Below, in pieces: positions 35,117-44,777 of a DNA stretch of 64,000 nucleotides. Each line of letters opens with the position of its first letter. The stretch's first letter is position 1. The notes under the pieces were generated by a model. That model had not been told where the DNA came from. It did no database searches and saw only the letters and a list, made by a program, of their open reading frames with translations. The translations under genes were made by a program, and so were the position numbers. This DNA is from Gammaproteobacteria bacterium 42_54_T18 (GTDB lineage Bacteria > Pseudomonadota > Gammaproteobacteria > Pseudomonadales > Ketobacteraceae), in NCBI GenBank assembly GCA_002163245.1, contig MAAL01000082.1, positions 44,062-108,061 on the forward strand, in the 5' to 3' direction.

Positions 35117-36499
35117 CTATCTAGCGTTTGAGGCTATTTTCGCTTGAGCGATAAAGCTGGCTTTTTGACGTGCGGAAATGTCTGGGTTCGTGGTGGATTT
35201 GACGACAAACTCAAGGGTGTCCTGAGGCCTACTCTGTTCTTCCTGTGCTCGCCAGACCCTTGTGGGCATTACATAGACTTCACCAGGGCGTACAGTGGCT
35301 TGATGGTGGCCCTTGAGAATATAGTGGTGTCGCCCTTCAACAGAGAGCGTGAAGGTTTGGTCAACGGTTCCCATATTATTGATTTTGATGGTATACACAT
35401 TTTCCACACCATTATGAACAGTATGAAAAAGGCGTGTACCCCGATCACGTACCACATCAAGGCTTACCGGTGAACGTGTGGCTACCGTAAAGAAAAATAG
35501 ACCGCTCATTATTACGGCCGAAATGATGTATGCCACAAGCCGGGGACGTAGCAGTTGAGTGTGTCCTGTCTCCATTGCATGTTGTGAAGTAAAACGAATA
35601 AGCCCGCGCGAATATCCAACTTTGTCCATCACATTATTACAGGCATCAACACATAGGCCACAGTCGATGCATGCGTATTGCAATCCGTCCCGGATGTCGA
35701 TATCAACCGGGCATACTTGGACACACCAGGAGCAATCTACACAATCACCTTTTTGTTCACCACGCCCTTTTTGTCCACCACGAGGGTCACCACGTTTGCT
35801 GTCGTAGGTGACGACCATGGTGTCCTTGTCATACATTGCTGACTGAAATCGAGCATAGGGACACATATGTTTGCAGACGCTTTCTCGTAGCCAGCCAGCA
35901 TTTAGGTAAGTAAAACCGACAAAGAACAGGACCCAGAAATAAGTCGCTGCACTAGCCTCTAGATAAATAACATCGGTTAATAATTCTCGAACAGGGTAAA
36001 AATAGGCAACAAATGAGAACCCGGTGATCAGTGAGATTAACAGCCAGATACTGTGTTTACCGCCTTTACGCAGTAGTTTGTTGAGACTCCATGGCTGGTG
36101 GTCAAGTTTGATTCGCTGGTTTCGGTCGCCTTCACATAGATTTTCTGCCCACATAAACATCATGGTCCAGACGGTTTGCGGGCAGGTGAACCCACACCAT
36201 ACGCGCCCTACCAATATTGTTGCAATAAAGAGTAGAAATGCGGCAAGGATGAGTAACGCGGCGAGCAAGATGCCGTCCTGTGGCCAGAAACTCATCCATA
36301 AAATATGAAATTTTTGAGCGGTTAAGTCAAACAATACAGCAGGTCGACCATTTATGTTTAACCAGGGGATTAAACCATAGGACAGCAGAAGAGGGATGCC
36401 TGTATAGCGGCGTAGTTGTTGATAGAAGCCTTGGGTACGCCGTGTATAGATTTTATTTGTGTTGGCATCAAGGGTTGTTGTGAAGATTCTCTCAGGCAT
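35117..36499 (-). CDS. ccoG: Cytochrome c oxidase accessory protein CcoG (RdxA/FixG)
   Basis: 460 residues from ATG 36499 (MPERIFTTT); the frame runs further upstream but without support. Several membrane helices, NapH-like GRVWCGFTCPQTVW, then two [4Fe-4S] ferredoxin motifs: CVDCSWCVQVCP and CIDCGLCVDACN. A C-terminal Ig-like FixG domain (about 370-460) follows. CcoG is a membrane-bound Cu(II) reductase that helps build cbb3 oxidase. The ccoNOP genes are not in view; the gene stands alone, divergent from a MocR regulator. Confidence 0.92.
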   Translation of the reverse strand: MPERIFTTTLDANTNKIYTRRTQGFYQQLRRYTGIPLLLSYGLIPWLNINGRPAVLFDLTAQKFHILWMSFWPQDGILLAALLILAAFLLFIATILVGRVWCGFTCPQTVWTMMFMWAENLCEGDRNQRIKLDHQPWSLNKLLRKGGKHSIWLLISLITGFSFVAYFYPVRELLTDVIYLEASAATYFWVLFFVGFTYLNAGWLRESVCKHMCPYARFQSAMYDKDTMVVTYDSKRGDPRGGQKGRGEQKGDCVDCSWCVQVCPVDIDIRDGLQYACIDCGLCVDACNNVMDKVGYSRGLIRFTSQHAMETGHTQLLRPRLVAYIISAVIMSGLFFFTVATRSPVSLDVVRDRGTRLFHTVHNGVENVYTIKINNMGTVDQTFTLSVEGRHHYILKGHHQATVRPGEVYVMPTRVWRAQEEQSRPQDTLEFVVKSTTNPDISARQKASFIAQAKIASNAR

Positions 36500-36592
36500 A
36501 GGTAGCACTATTACCTGTTGTATTAGCGGTAATTCAGTAAGGAGAGTGTATTTCTGATGCGGCAATGGGTACAGATCCAAAAAAACTATATA

Positions 36593-36630
36593 GTAGTGCA
36601 CAGTGGCTTGGATTTCGATCTGTGCACTAC
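36593..36630. promoter_or_regulatory. Inverted-repeat operator in front of the MocR gene
   Basis: GTAGTGCACAG (36593-36603) and CTGTGCACTAC (36620-36630) are perfect 11-bp arms with a 16-bp spacer. They lie 79-116 bp upstream of the MocR start and about 95-130 bp upstream of the divergent ccoG start. Each arm contains GTGCAC. MocR/GntR proteins commonly bind paired sites near their own promoter. Confidence 0.7.
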
Positions 36631-36708
36631 GTTTTTGAAGCAACTGTACCGGTGGCAAGAATACCGGCGACAAGAACTCTATGGCCTGTGATTTATGAAA
36701 GGGCACCT

Positions 36709-38121
36709 ATGACGGAGTATCTCTATCACCATCTTGAGCAGACCTTTCGCGAAGACATTCGAATGGGTCAGCGTTCTGCGGGTGATCGATTGCCTTCGGT
36801 ACGTCAACTCTGCGTGGATAGAAAACTGTCAAAATCGACAGTGCTGACCGCCTACCGTCGGTTAGAAGCTGACGGGTTGATTGAGGCGCGGCCTCGTTCT
36901 GGATATTTTGTTTGTGCCAGCAACGTAACCCCACATAATAGGCTGAAAACCCCTGAGCCTAGTGAGCCTCATTTGGCACCTGCTCCGGTGTCTGCAGCTC
37001 AGGTGTTGGTTGATATTATGGAAAAGGGAGCTGCGTTTGATCTGTTGCCCTCGGTTGAATGGGCACCTGGAAACGAACAGTTGCGTCGCTGCTTGTCGCG
37101 AGCGGTACGCCGGCAGTCTAGCGAGCAGCAGCTTTATTACGATGAACCTATGGGGGTGTTACCGCTAAGAAGGCAATTAGCATCTAGATTGGTGCAGGGC
37201 GGGCGAAAAGTTGATGCCAAAGAATTGTTGATTACGGCCGGTTGTCAGCATGCTCTGTTGTTAGCGTTGATGGCGACAACGGAACCTGGCGATGTGGTGG
37301 CAGTGGAGTCCCCTGGGTTTTATGGGGCGTTTCAATTATTGGAAGCCCTAGGGCTGCAAGCGTTGGAATTACCCAGTTCTGCAGAAAGCGGCGTTAGCCC
37401 AAATGCACTGGAGTTGGCATTGCAGCACTGGGATGTGAAAGTGCTGATGGTGTCGCCAAACTTTGCCACGCCAACGGGAGCCTGTATGCCTGAATCAAAC
37501 AAGCAACGAATCTTGGCTTTGACGCAGGCTCGTGGTATTGCAGTGATTGAAGATGATATCTACGGTGATTTGCATTTTGGTTTGCAGCGACCCCGCACCC
37601 TTTATTCATATGATAATACCGGCTCAGTATTATTATGTTCGTCCTTTTCTAAGTCTCTATCTCGGGATTTACGTATCGGCTGGATAGCACCGGGTCGATA
37701 TCTGGAGCGTGTGAAACGTCTAAAAATAGTGACTTCGTTAGCGACCAGTGTGACGCTGCAACAAGGTGTCAGTCAGTTCCTTGAAGAGGGGGGACTAGAT
37801 CGTCATTTACGACATAAGCGGCAACAGTACCAACGTCAGTGTGCGCAATTACAAAGTGTATTACCTCAGTATTTGCCTATGGCTGTCAGTGCGAGCCAAC
37901 CTGAAGGTGGGTTAGTGTTATGGTTAGAACTACCGGAATCGGTGAATACCTTGGAACTTTATGCTAGAGCGAGGGGTGAGGGCATTGTCGTGACGCCAGG
38001 CAGTTTGTTTAGCGGGCAGGATCGTTATCAAAATTTCTTACGTTTAAGCTTTGCACACCCTTTGACGACTGAGCATAAAGACGCATTGATGTTGTTGGGG
38101 GAGCTGATTCAATGTATGTAA
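36709..38121 (+). CDS. MocR/GntR-type regulator with aminotransferase-like domain
   Basis: 470 residues from ATG 36709, after GAAAGGG; an upstream in-frame ATG at 36565 overlaps the operator and is unlikely. GntR wHTH (residues about 5-70: QRSAGDRLPSVRQL, LSKSTVLTAYRRLEADG) then a fold-type I aminotransferase domain (about 110-470) with SPGFYGAF, VSPNFATPTG and the PLP-lysine SSFSKSLSRDLRIGW. Such proteins sense PLP-linked amino acids or amines. Target genes are unknown; the divergent ccoG is one possibility, and self-regulation is likely. Confidence 0.9.
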   Translation: MTEYLYHHLEQTFREDIRMGQRSAGDRLPSVRQLCVDRKLSKSTVLTAYRRLEADGLIEARPRSGYFVCASNVTPHNRLKTPEPSEPHLAPAPVSAAQVLVDIMEKGAAFDLLPSVEWAPGNEQLRRCLSRAVRRQSSEQQLYYDEPMGVLPLRRQLASRLVQGGRKVDAKELLITAGCQHALLLALMATTEPGDVVAVESPGFYGAFQLLEALGLQALELPSSAESGVSPNALELALQHWDVKVLMVSPNFATPTGACMPESNKQRILALTQARGIAVIEDDIYGDLHFGLQRPRTLYSYDNTGSVLLCSSFSKSLSRDLRIGWIAPGRYLERVKRLKIVTSLATSVTLQQGVSQFLEEGGLDRHLRHKRQQYQRQCAQLQSVLPQYLPMAVSASQPEGGLVLWLELPESVNTLELYARARGEGIVVTPGSLFSGQDRYQNFLRLSFAHPLTTEHKDALMLLGELIQCM

Positions 38122-38122
38122 T

Positions 38123-38155
38123 AAAAAAGGCCCGCTGAAACAGCAGGCCTTTTTT
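38123..38155. terminator. Bidirectional terminator between MocR gene and argH
   Basis: AAAAAAGGCC-c-GCTG and CAGC-a-GGCCTTTTTT form a strong stem with one mismatch and A/T tracts on both sides, between convergent genes. Confidence 0.9.
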
Positions 38156-38194
38156 ATTTAAAACGACATATTAAACCGTCTTATTAAAACAAGG

Positions 38195-39595
38195 TTATAA
38201 ATCACGCCCTTCTAATGCTATGCGAGCTCGTGCTGTAGCAGCTTTCACCTGTGCAGGTGCGGTGCCGCCGAGATGATCACGGGCATTTACTGAACCTTCC
38301 AAGGTCAACACATCAAATACACTGTCATCAATCACATCGCTAAATACTTGTAGCTCTTTTAATGTCATTTCAGATAGGTCTTTGTTGGTATCTAAACCAT
38401 AACGTACCGCTTTACCCACAACTTCATGAGAGTCTCTAAAAGCCACGCCTTTCTTAACAAGATAGTCTGCCAGATCGGTTGCAGTAGAGAAGCCACGTCG
38501 TGCGGCTTCACGCATGCTGTCATGTTTAATCTCAATTGCTGGAACCATATCGGCATATGCACGCAAGCAGTTGAAGACGGTTTCAATGGTATCAAACAGT
38601 GGTTCTTTGTCTTCTTGGTTGTCCTTGTTATAGGCAAGAGGCTGACCTTTCATTAAGGTCAGAAGACAAATAAGGTGACCGTTAACACGACCGGTTTTAC
38701 CACGAACTAACTCAGGAACATCTGGGTTTTTCTTCTGCGGCATTATTGATGAACCGGTACAAAAACGATCTGGTAGATCGATAAAATTAAACTGTGCCGA
38801 TGTCCATAGTACTAACTCTTCCGAGAAACGAGATAAGTGGGTCATGATCAAGCTACTAGCAGAGATAAACTCGATGGCAAAGTCACGATCACTAACGCCA
38901 TCAAGAGAATTCTCCGAGATGCCCTCAAAACCCAATAACTTGGCGGTGATTTCACGATCGATGGGGTAAGTCGTACCTGCAAGGGCAGCAGAGCCCAATG
39001 GCATACGGTTAACACGTTTTCGACAATCCACTAGACGCTCATAATCACGTGTTAGCATTTCGTACCACGCCATCATGTGATGGCCGAAAGTAACAGGTTG
39101 TGCTGTCTGTAGGTGAGTGAAGCCGGGCATGATGGCTTCCGCTTCACGTTCTGCTAAGCCAACAAGGCCGGTTTGCAAACGCGTGATTTCACCCAAGATA
39201 CTGTCAATGGCTTCCCGTAGATACAAACGAATATCCGTGGCCACTTGGTCGTTACGAGAGCGTCCGGTGTGTAGCTTCTTGCCGGTAATGCCGATTTTGT
39301 CCGTGAGGCGAGCTTCGATGTTCATGTGAACATCTTCTAAACTAACAGACCACTCGAAGTTACCATCTTTAATGTCCTGGCGAATTTCTTCGAGCCCATC
39401 AATGATTTGTTGTTTCTCATCATGTGTGAGTACACCAACTTCAGCCAACATTGTTGCGTGGGCGATTGAACCATTAATGTCCTGGTCGGCCATTTTTTGG
39501 TCGAAGGTAACGGAGGCGGTAAAGGCTTCTACGAAGGCATCAGTGGCTTCGCTAAAACGTCCACCCCAAGGTTTGTCTTGTGATTGGTCTGCCAT
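38195..39595 (-). CDS. argH: Argininosuccinate lyase
   Basis: 466 residues from ATG 39595 ([16 protein letters not shown]). The superfamily signature [15 protein letters not shown] is intact, as is [13 protein letters not shown]. Last step of arginine synthesis. Divergent from algZ-algR, the order seen in Pseudomonas. Confidence 0.96.
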   Translation of the reverse strand: MADQSQDKPWGGRFSEATDAFVEAFTASVTFDQKMADQDINGSIAHATMLAEVGVLTHDEKQQIIDGLEEIRQDIKDGNFEWSVSLEDVHMNIEARLTDKIGITGKKLHTGRSRNDQVATDIRLYLREAIDSILGEITRLQTGLVGLAEREAEAIMPGFTHLQTAQPVTFGHHMMAWYEMLTRDYERLVDCRKRVNRMPLGSAALAGTTYPIDREITAKLLGFEGISENSLDGVSDRDFAIEFISASSLIMTHLSRFSEELVLWTSAQFNFIDLPDRFCTGSSIMPQKKNPDVPELVRGKTGRVNGHLICLLTLMKGQPLAYNKDNQEDKEPLFDTIETVFNCLRAYADMVPAIEIKHDSMREAARRGFSTATDLADYLVKKGVAFRDSHEVVGKAVRYGLDTNKDLSEMTLKELQVFSDVIDDSVFDVLTLEGSVNARDHLGGTAPAQVKAATARARIALEGRDL

Positions 39596-39760
39596 AATAT
39601 TCCTGATTCTGTGATGTTGGCTGCTAATATTATTAAGGGTGCCAGGGTATTTCTCGCTATAATTTGCACAACAAGCAAAACTGGTTAGGCACAAAGGCGA
39701 AGATTATACCATTGATGGCGCTGATATAGCACCGCGAGATAGCCTTACGAGATAGCAACG

Positions 39761-40864
39761 ATGAACAAGCTCAAACACGTCAAACATACAAGACATTCTA
39801 CGGCACTCAATAAAGCAGATGGTGCGGGTACGGTTGATGCGGTTGATGCCGGTTTTTTCTTACCGGACTTGTGTGAAAAAGAAGCCGTATTTTTCCTTGT
39901 TGTTGTGTCAGAGCTGTTCTCGTTGGTGTTAATTTTGGCATTTAGCTCTCTTGCTGCGTTTGACTGGAATGGTTTGGCGTTAGTGTCGTTGTTTGTGCAA
40001 TGGGTGGCGCTGAGCAGTGCCGCTATTTTATGTAAGCTCCGCCCCTATTTAGCGAAGATGCCCGCCAATCGTGCAGTGGTGTTGTCCTATTTGGTTATCC
40101 CTGTTGATGCTTGGGTATTTAGTTTTCTGAGCCAGTGGGTGTTAGCGAGATCTGCGACAGATGAAATCTCATTTTTCTCCCCTGATATCCTTACTAATGT
40201 AGTGATTGCCGCCATTATGGGAGGATTGGTAATTCGGTATTTTTATCTTCAAGCCCAACTTTTAGCGCGTCGGCAATCAGAGCTAATACACAAGATCCAA
40301 GCGTTACAGTCCCGTATCCGCCCGCATTTTCTTTTTAATAGCATGAATAGCATTGTGAGTCTGATTGGTTCTGATCCTGAGAAGGCGGAAGAGGCGGTAT
40401 TAGATCTGTCGGAATTGTTTCGCGCCAGCCTTAATGAAGTGGGCAATCAGGTACCTTTTCAGCAAGAAGTACAGCTGTGCAAACGTTACTTAGGAATAGA
40501 GTCGCTGCGCTTCGGAGAGAGGTTACATGTAGAGTGGGATATGCCGGATATACCAGATGGGGTTCAGATTCCGCTATTGACTCTACAACCATTATTGGAA
40601 AATGCCATTTTGCATGGCATTCAACCGTTGCCTGATGGTGGAGTTATTCGGGTAAACGCAATTTATCACTATGGTTTGTTTGAGTTGCAGGTATCGAATC
40701 CATGGGTGGAGCAAGAAACTGAGGCGCAAACAAAAGGTAACCAGATGGCATTGGAAAATACCCGCAATCGGCTCAGTGTTTTGTACGGTGATCGGGCCAA
40801 GTTGACCTCTTATCAGGAAAATGGTCGCTATATCACGATTTTTTCATATCCTTATGAGCTTTGA
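39761..40864 (+). CDS. algZ: LytS/AlgZ-type sensor histidine kinase
   Basis: 367 residues. Four membrane helices (about 43-160), then the His_kinase PF06580 core RIRPHFLFNSMNSI with His189 as the likely phospho-site, and LLENAILHGI in the ATPase part. A short C-terminal ATPase domain follows (residues about 255-365). Partner of AlgR, encoded 34 bp downstream. Pseudomonas FimS/AlgZ controls alginate, twitching motility and virulence; here the target set is not visible. The N-terminal extension (residues 1-40) is polar and disordered. Confidence 0.9.
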   Translation: MNKLKHVKHTRHSTALNKADGAGTVDAVDAGFFLPDLCEKEAVFFLVVVSELFSLVLILAFSSLAAFDWNGLALVSLFVQWVALSSAAILCKLRPYLAKMPANRAVVLSYLVIPVDAWVFSFLSQWVLARSATDEISFFSPDILTNVVIAAIMGGLVIRYFYLQAQLLARRQSELIHKIQALQSRIRPHFLFNSMNSIVSLIGSDPEKAEEAVLDLSELFRASLNEVGNQVPFQQEVQLCKRYLGIESLRFGERLHVEWDMPDIPDGVQIPLLTLQPLLENAILHGIQPLPDGGVIRVNAIYHYGLFELQVSNPWVEQETEAQTKGNQMALENTRNRLSVLYGDRAKLTSYQENGRYITIFSYPYEL

Positions 40865-40898
40865 TGTTGATGAGTTTTGATTTTGTGAGAGCAGCTAA

Positions 40899-41648
40899 AT
40901 GAAAGTGATGATTTGTGATGATGAACCCCTTGCTATAGAGCGTTTGGCGCGAATGTTATCTCGTATTGATGGAATTACTCTGGTAGGTGACGCGAGTAAC
41001 GGCCGAGAGTTGTTGGATGCTATCCCGCAATGTAATCCCGACTTGGTGTTAACGGATATCCGTATGCCCACTATGGATGGTCTGGAAGCTGCTGCGCATA
41101 TGGCGATATTGGATGAACCGCCTGCGGTGGTGTTTTGTACGGCATATGACGAGTACGCAATAAAAGCGTTTGAGGTGAATGCTATTGGTTATTTGTTAAA
41201 GCCTATTCGCCAAGAAGATCTGCAAGCTGTGATAGAAAAGGCGAGCAAAGTAAACAGGGCCCAGTTGGTGTCTGTGCGTAAGGAGTTAGGGAGCGAGGAG
41301 GTTGATGAACCGGTCTCTGCACGCCAATGTATCAGTGTTAAAAGCCATCGAGGGCTGGAGCTAATTCCTATTACGGATATTCGTTATTTTAAAGCCGATC
41401 AGAAGTACGTCACTGTACGTTACAGTGGGGGAGAAGTGTTGGTGGATGAAACCCTAAAAGAGCTGGAAGACGAGTTAGCAGGGCGGTTTGTTCGTGTGCA
41501 TCGTAATGCGCTGGTGTCTTTGGCACATCTTGAGGCCGTTGAAAATGTTGAAGGAGGGTTTCAGGTTCGCCTAAAAGGCATTGATGAACGTGTGGTAATT
41601 AGTCGCCGTCATGTGCCGACCTTAAAGAAACGCCTGCAATCAATGTAA
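40899..41648 (+). CDS. algR: LytTR response regulator AlgR
   Basis: 249 residues. REC domain with Asp53 (LVLTDIRMP) and the acidic pair DDEP at 7-10; LytTR DNA-binding domain about 140-249 (HRGLELIPITDIRYFKADQK). Together with AlgZ forms the divergent neighbour of argH and precedes hemC, as in Pseudomonas. Binding to its own targets cannot be judged from the sequence. Confidence 0.93.
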   Translation: MKVMICDDEPLAIERLARMLSRIDGITLVGDASNGRELLDAIPQCNPDLVLTDIRMPTMDGLEAAAHMAILDEPPAVVFCTAYDEYAIKAFEVNAIGYLLKPIRQEDLQAVIEKASKVNRAQLVSVRKELGSEEVDEPVSARQCISVKSHRGLELIPITDIRYFKADQKYVTVRYSGGEVLVDETLKELEDELAGRFVRVHRNALVSLAHLEAVENVEGGFQVRLKGIDERVVISRRHVPTLKKRLQSM

Positions 41649-41802
41649 GCCAGATTGATGTACCTCATTAGCGAATCTGCTGCTCCTATGGTAGGTTAGC
41701 CGACTATTACAAATACATACAAATACACTAGCATGGTGCTGACAGCGTACTGCTAGCACACTGCATACGACACTATTTACGACCTCGTTGGAATTGCCCT
41801 CT

Positions 41803-42750
41803 ATGACTCAGACCTCTGCTCAAAAAACTCTTCGTATTGCCACCCGTAAAAGCCCCCTTGCCATGTGGCAGGCGTTGCATATTCAAGCGCGCTTAGAGGC
41901 AATGCATGAAGGTTTGGTGGTTGAAATTTTAGGTATGACGACTCGTGGTGACAAGATTCTTGATACGCCTTTGGCTAAGGTGGGGGGTAAAGGCCTCTTT
42001 GTGAAAGAGTTGGAAGTGGCGATGTTAGAGGGGCGTGCTGATTTGGCCGTACACTCCATGAAAGATGTGCCTGTCGAATTTCCAGATAATTTGGGGCTAC
42101 ACGCGATTTGTGAGCGTGAAGATCCACGAGATGCCTTTGTTTCTAACCACTACAAGAGTCTAGCGGAGTTGCCAGAAGGCGCGCGAGTGGGAACCTGCTC
42201 ATTGCGCCGACAGTGCCAGATTAAAGAAAAACGCCCTGATTTGGCGATTCTTGAATTGCGAGGTAACGTAAATTCACGGTTAGCAAAGTTAGATGATGGG
42301 CAGTTTGATGCCATTATTTTGGCCGCCTCAGGTTTAAAACGCCTGGATATGCAACATCGTATTACTTTAGAAATTGAACCAGAAATTAGTTTGCCCGCGG
42401 TGGGTCAGGGTGCATTAGGTATCGAGTGCCGTAATGATGATACCGAAACGCAGGCATTAATCGCTGGGCTTAATGATGCCGACACCTGGACTAGGGTTCA
42501 GGCAGAGCGTGCAATGAATAACCGCCTAGAAGGTGGTTGTCAGGTACCGATTGCAGGGTATGCCGAGTTAAAAGATGGTCAAATCTGGCTCAGAGGGTTA
42601 GTGGGTGAACCGGATGGAACCCAGATCGTGAGAGACGAGGTGAATGGACCCAGAGAGGATGCTGTTGAGCTAGGAAAGCAACTCGGGGACAAATTACTAA
42701 AACAAGGGGCAAAATCAATCCTTGAACGGCTTTATGCCGATCAGCCTTAG
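41803..42750 (+). CDS. hemC: Porphobilinogen deaminase
   Basis: 315 residues from ATG 41803 ([20 protein letters not shown]); a TTG at 41788 is an alternative. [15 protein letters not shown] and the dipyrromethane cofactor Cys in [10 protein letters not shown] are present. Polymerises porphobilinogen to hydroxymethylbilane. Stop is directly followed by hemD. First gene of a hemCDXY operon. Confidence 0.96.
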   Translation: MTQTSAQKTLRIATRKSPLAMWQALHIQARLEAMHEGLVVEILGMTTRGDKILDTPLAKVGGKGLFVKELEVAMLEGRADLAVHSMKDVPVEFPDNLGLHAICEREDPRDAFVSNHYKSLAELPEGARVGTCSLRRQCQIKEKRPDLAILELRGNVNSRLAKLDDGQFDAIILAASGLKRLDMQHRITLEIEPEISLPAVGQGALGIECRNDDTETQALIAGLNDADTWTRVQAERAMNNRLEGGCQVPIAGYAELKDGQIWLRGLVGEPDGTQIVRDEVNGPREDAVELGKQLGDKLLKQGAKSILERLYADQP

Positions 42751-43527
42751 GTGGTTGTGTTGGCGAAATTATCGGTATTAGTAACTCGCCCAGAAGGGCA
42801 AGGGCAAGCGTTAGCAGACAAACTGCAAGCGGGCGGTTTGGACGTATTGTTGTTTCCAACATTAGCGATCCAACCCAAAGCGTTAACGCCAACTGAGCAA
42901 CAATCTGTTGAATGTTTATATCGTTACAGTCATGTGATTTGTGTGTCTGCCAATGCCGCCAAAATGGGGGTGGAATTGTTGGCAGACTATTGGCCCCAAT
43001 GGCCTGTAGAGCAGCAGTGGATTGCAGTAGGCCCTGCTACCTATGCTGCGATGCAAGGCTGGGGGTTGGGGGAGGTTCTTTTACCCGTCGGAGCAAGCCA
43101 TTCAGAAGGTGTGTTGGCATTGGATGATCTAGAAAATCTAGATGATAAGAAAGTGTTGATACTACGCGGTGTTAGTGGTCGAGAGCTATTGGCTGATACC
43201 TTGCGTCAAAGGGGCGCTGGGGTGGATTACTTGGAGCTTTATGAGCGAAAAGTGCCAGAAATCACCCGGTTAGGGTTACCAAATAAATTACCTGAATGGT
43301 TGTACTCCGATGCCAAAAAAGTCATTGTAGTCACCAGCGGCGATGGCCTAAAGAACTTAATAACAATGGCCGTGGGCCAAGAGCGAGAGCTTTTTGCGAC
43401 CTCTTTAGTTGTGGTAAGTCAGCGATTAGCTGATTTTGCGAAACAACAAGGGTTTGCTAGCGTACGGGTAGCGAATGGCGCATCAGATGATGCCATTGCA
43501 TTATGTATCAATAATAATAGAACGTAG
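42751..43527 (+). CDS. hemD: Uroporphyrinogen-III synthase
   Basis: 258 residues from GTG 42751, immediately after the hemC stop; GTG 42757 or TTG 42760 are possible. Motifs are the weak, typical ones of HemD: VLVTRPEGQGQALADKL, VSANAAKMGVELL and LRGVSGRELLADTLRQRGAGVDYLELYER. Closes hydroxymethylbilane to uroporphyrinogen III. Confidence 0.92.
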   Translation: MVVLAKLSVLVTRPEGQGQALADKLQAGGLDVLLFPTLAIQPKALTPTEQQSVECLYRYSHVICVSANAAKMGVELLADYWPQWPVEQQWIAVGPATYAAMQGWGLGEVLLPVGASHSEGVLALDDLENLDDKKVLILRGVSGRELLADTLRQRGAGVDYLELYERKVPEITRLGLPNKLPEWLYSDAKKVIVVTSGDGLKNLITMAVGQERELFATSLVVVSQRLADFAKQQGFASVRVANGASDDAIALCINNNRT

Positions 43528-43547
43528 ATAAAGATGAACTGTAAATA

Positions 43548-44765
43548 ATGGAAACTGAAGATTTGGAAAAGCAACATATAGGCTCCGATGTGCCGGAAAG
43601 GGTGTCCCCTGTTAGTCAAATTGCTTCAGCGCCGATTTTACAAAGGAAAGGTATGAGTACTTTTAGCAAATTGGTTGTTACCTTATCGTTATTGTGTGCC
43701 CTGGGGGCTGGTGGTGGTGTTGCTTGGTTGTGGGTTACTGACCAGCAACAACAGCTGCAACAGCAGCTTGCACAACAAAATATTGAAAATACGTTAAAAG
43801 AACAACGCCGACAAATCACCGGCTTAACTACTCAGTTAACGCAGTTAAGCGCGGGTGATATAAAACGTCAAAATTTGCTGGGCGTTGTTAAAAAATCTAC
43901 TGCGATGTTGCAAGGGCGACTGGCTTCTGTAGAGAGCCAAATGACAGAGTTAACCGGTGCTCATCGTGTTGATTGGATGTTAAAAGAAGCGGAGCATTTT
44001 GTGATAGTGGCTGAGCGACGTTTAAGTCTGCTGAGTGATATTAACGGGTCTCTTGCATTATTAACGGAAGCCGACAACTTAGTAAAAGATATGCAGGAAC
44101 CCGCAACACGAACGTTACGTGAGGCACTAACCAAAGATTTGATGGCGTTACGTGAAGCGTCATCAAAACATGTGGATAGCGAAGGTATTTTTACTCGAAT
44201 AGAATTGTTAATGAGTAAAATAGAGGGGTTGGAAAAGGCAGCGTTAATATTTAAGGCTGATGAAGAAGCCTTGGTTGCTGATGAGCGTGTGGAAATAGCA
44301 ACAATCGAAGAGAATGGTGGTTGGAGTCGTTTTGTTGGACGTTTGGTTGGTTTTGTTGAATCTTTGGTAAGGGTTCGAGTGAACGATGAAACAACTATCA
44401 AGCCTATGTTGCTTGCGGATCAACAAGAATATTTACAGCAGAACATTTTTGTATTATTAGAGCAGGCTCAGTTGTCGTTGCTACGAACGGATTATGTAGG
44501 GTTTAAAGTTAGCCTAAAGCAAGCAGATAAACGTATAGAGCAATATTTACGAACGGATACGCCAGAAGCAAAATTTGTACTTGAAGAGTTGAGGGCGTTA
44601 GCGGATACCCCAATGGTAACTGTGGTGCCAAGTATAGAAAGGTCAGTTACTGCCTTGCAGGTTTTTCGTGATTATTGGCAGCAAGAAAAAGTAGAGCGAC
44701 AATTGCAAAAAAATCAATTGGAAGAGTTTGTGTCTCCTTCAATAAAAACTAACAGCGACAGGTAA
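43548..44765 (+). CDS. hemX: HemX family membrane protein
   Basis: 405 residues. Short cytoplasmic N-terminus, one membrane helix (about 40-60: LSLLCALGAGGGVAWLWV), then a long coiled-coil periplasmic part (QQQQLQQQLAQQNIENTL). Fits the HemX/uroporphyrinogen-III C-methyltransferase-like family by position and architecture. In gammaproteobacteria this gene always lies between hemD and hemY; no catalytic methyltransferase motif is present. Confidence 0.85.
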   Translation: METEDLEKQHIGSDVPERVSPVSQIASAPILQRKGMSTFSKLVVTLSLLCALGAGGGVAWLWVTDQQQQLQQQLAQQNIENTLKEQRRQITGLTTQLTQLSAGDIKRQNLLGVVKKSTAMLQGRLASVESQMTELTGAHRVDWMLKEAEHFVIVAERRLSLLSDINGSLALLTEADNLVKDMQEPATRTLREALTKDLMALREASSKHVDSEGIFTRIELLMSKIEGLEKAALIFKADEEALVADERVEIATIEENGGWSRFVGRLVGFVESLVRVRVNDETTIKPMLLADQQEYLQQNIFVLLEQAQLSLLRTDYVGFKVSLKQADKRIEQYLRTDTPEAKFVLEELRALADTPMVTVVPSIERSVTALQVFRDYWQQEKVERQLQKNQLEEFVSPSIKTNSDR

Positions 44766-44777
44766 AGGAGGTCAGAA

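Noticed and set aside
36500..36706. N-terminal extension of CcoG
   Set aside because: Homologues start at MPERIF-like sequence; the extension would read through the regulatory region and the divergent operator.
38426..39614. Several plus-strand open frames over argH
   Set aside because: They are antisense to a conserved, intact enzyme gene and show no domain.
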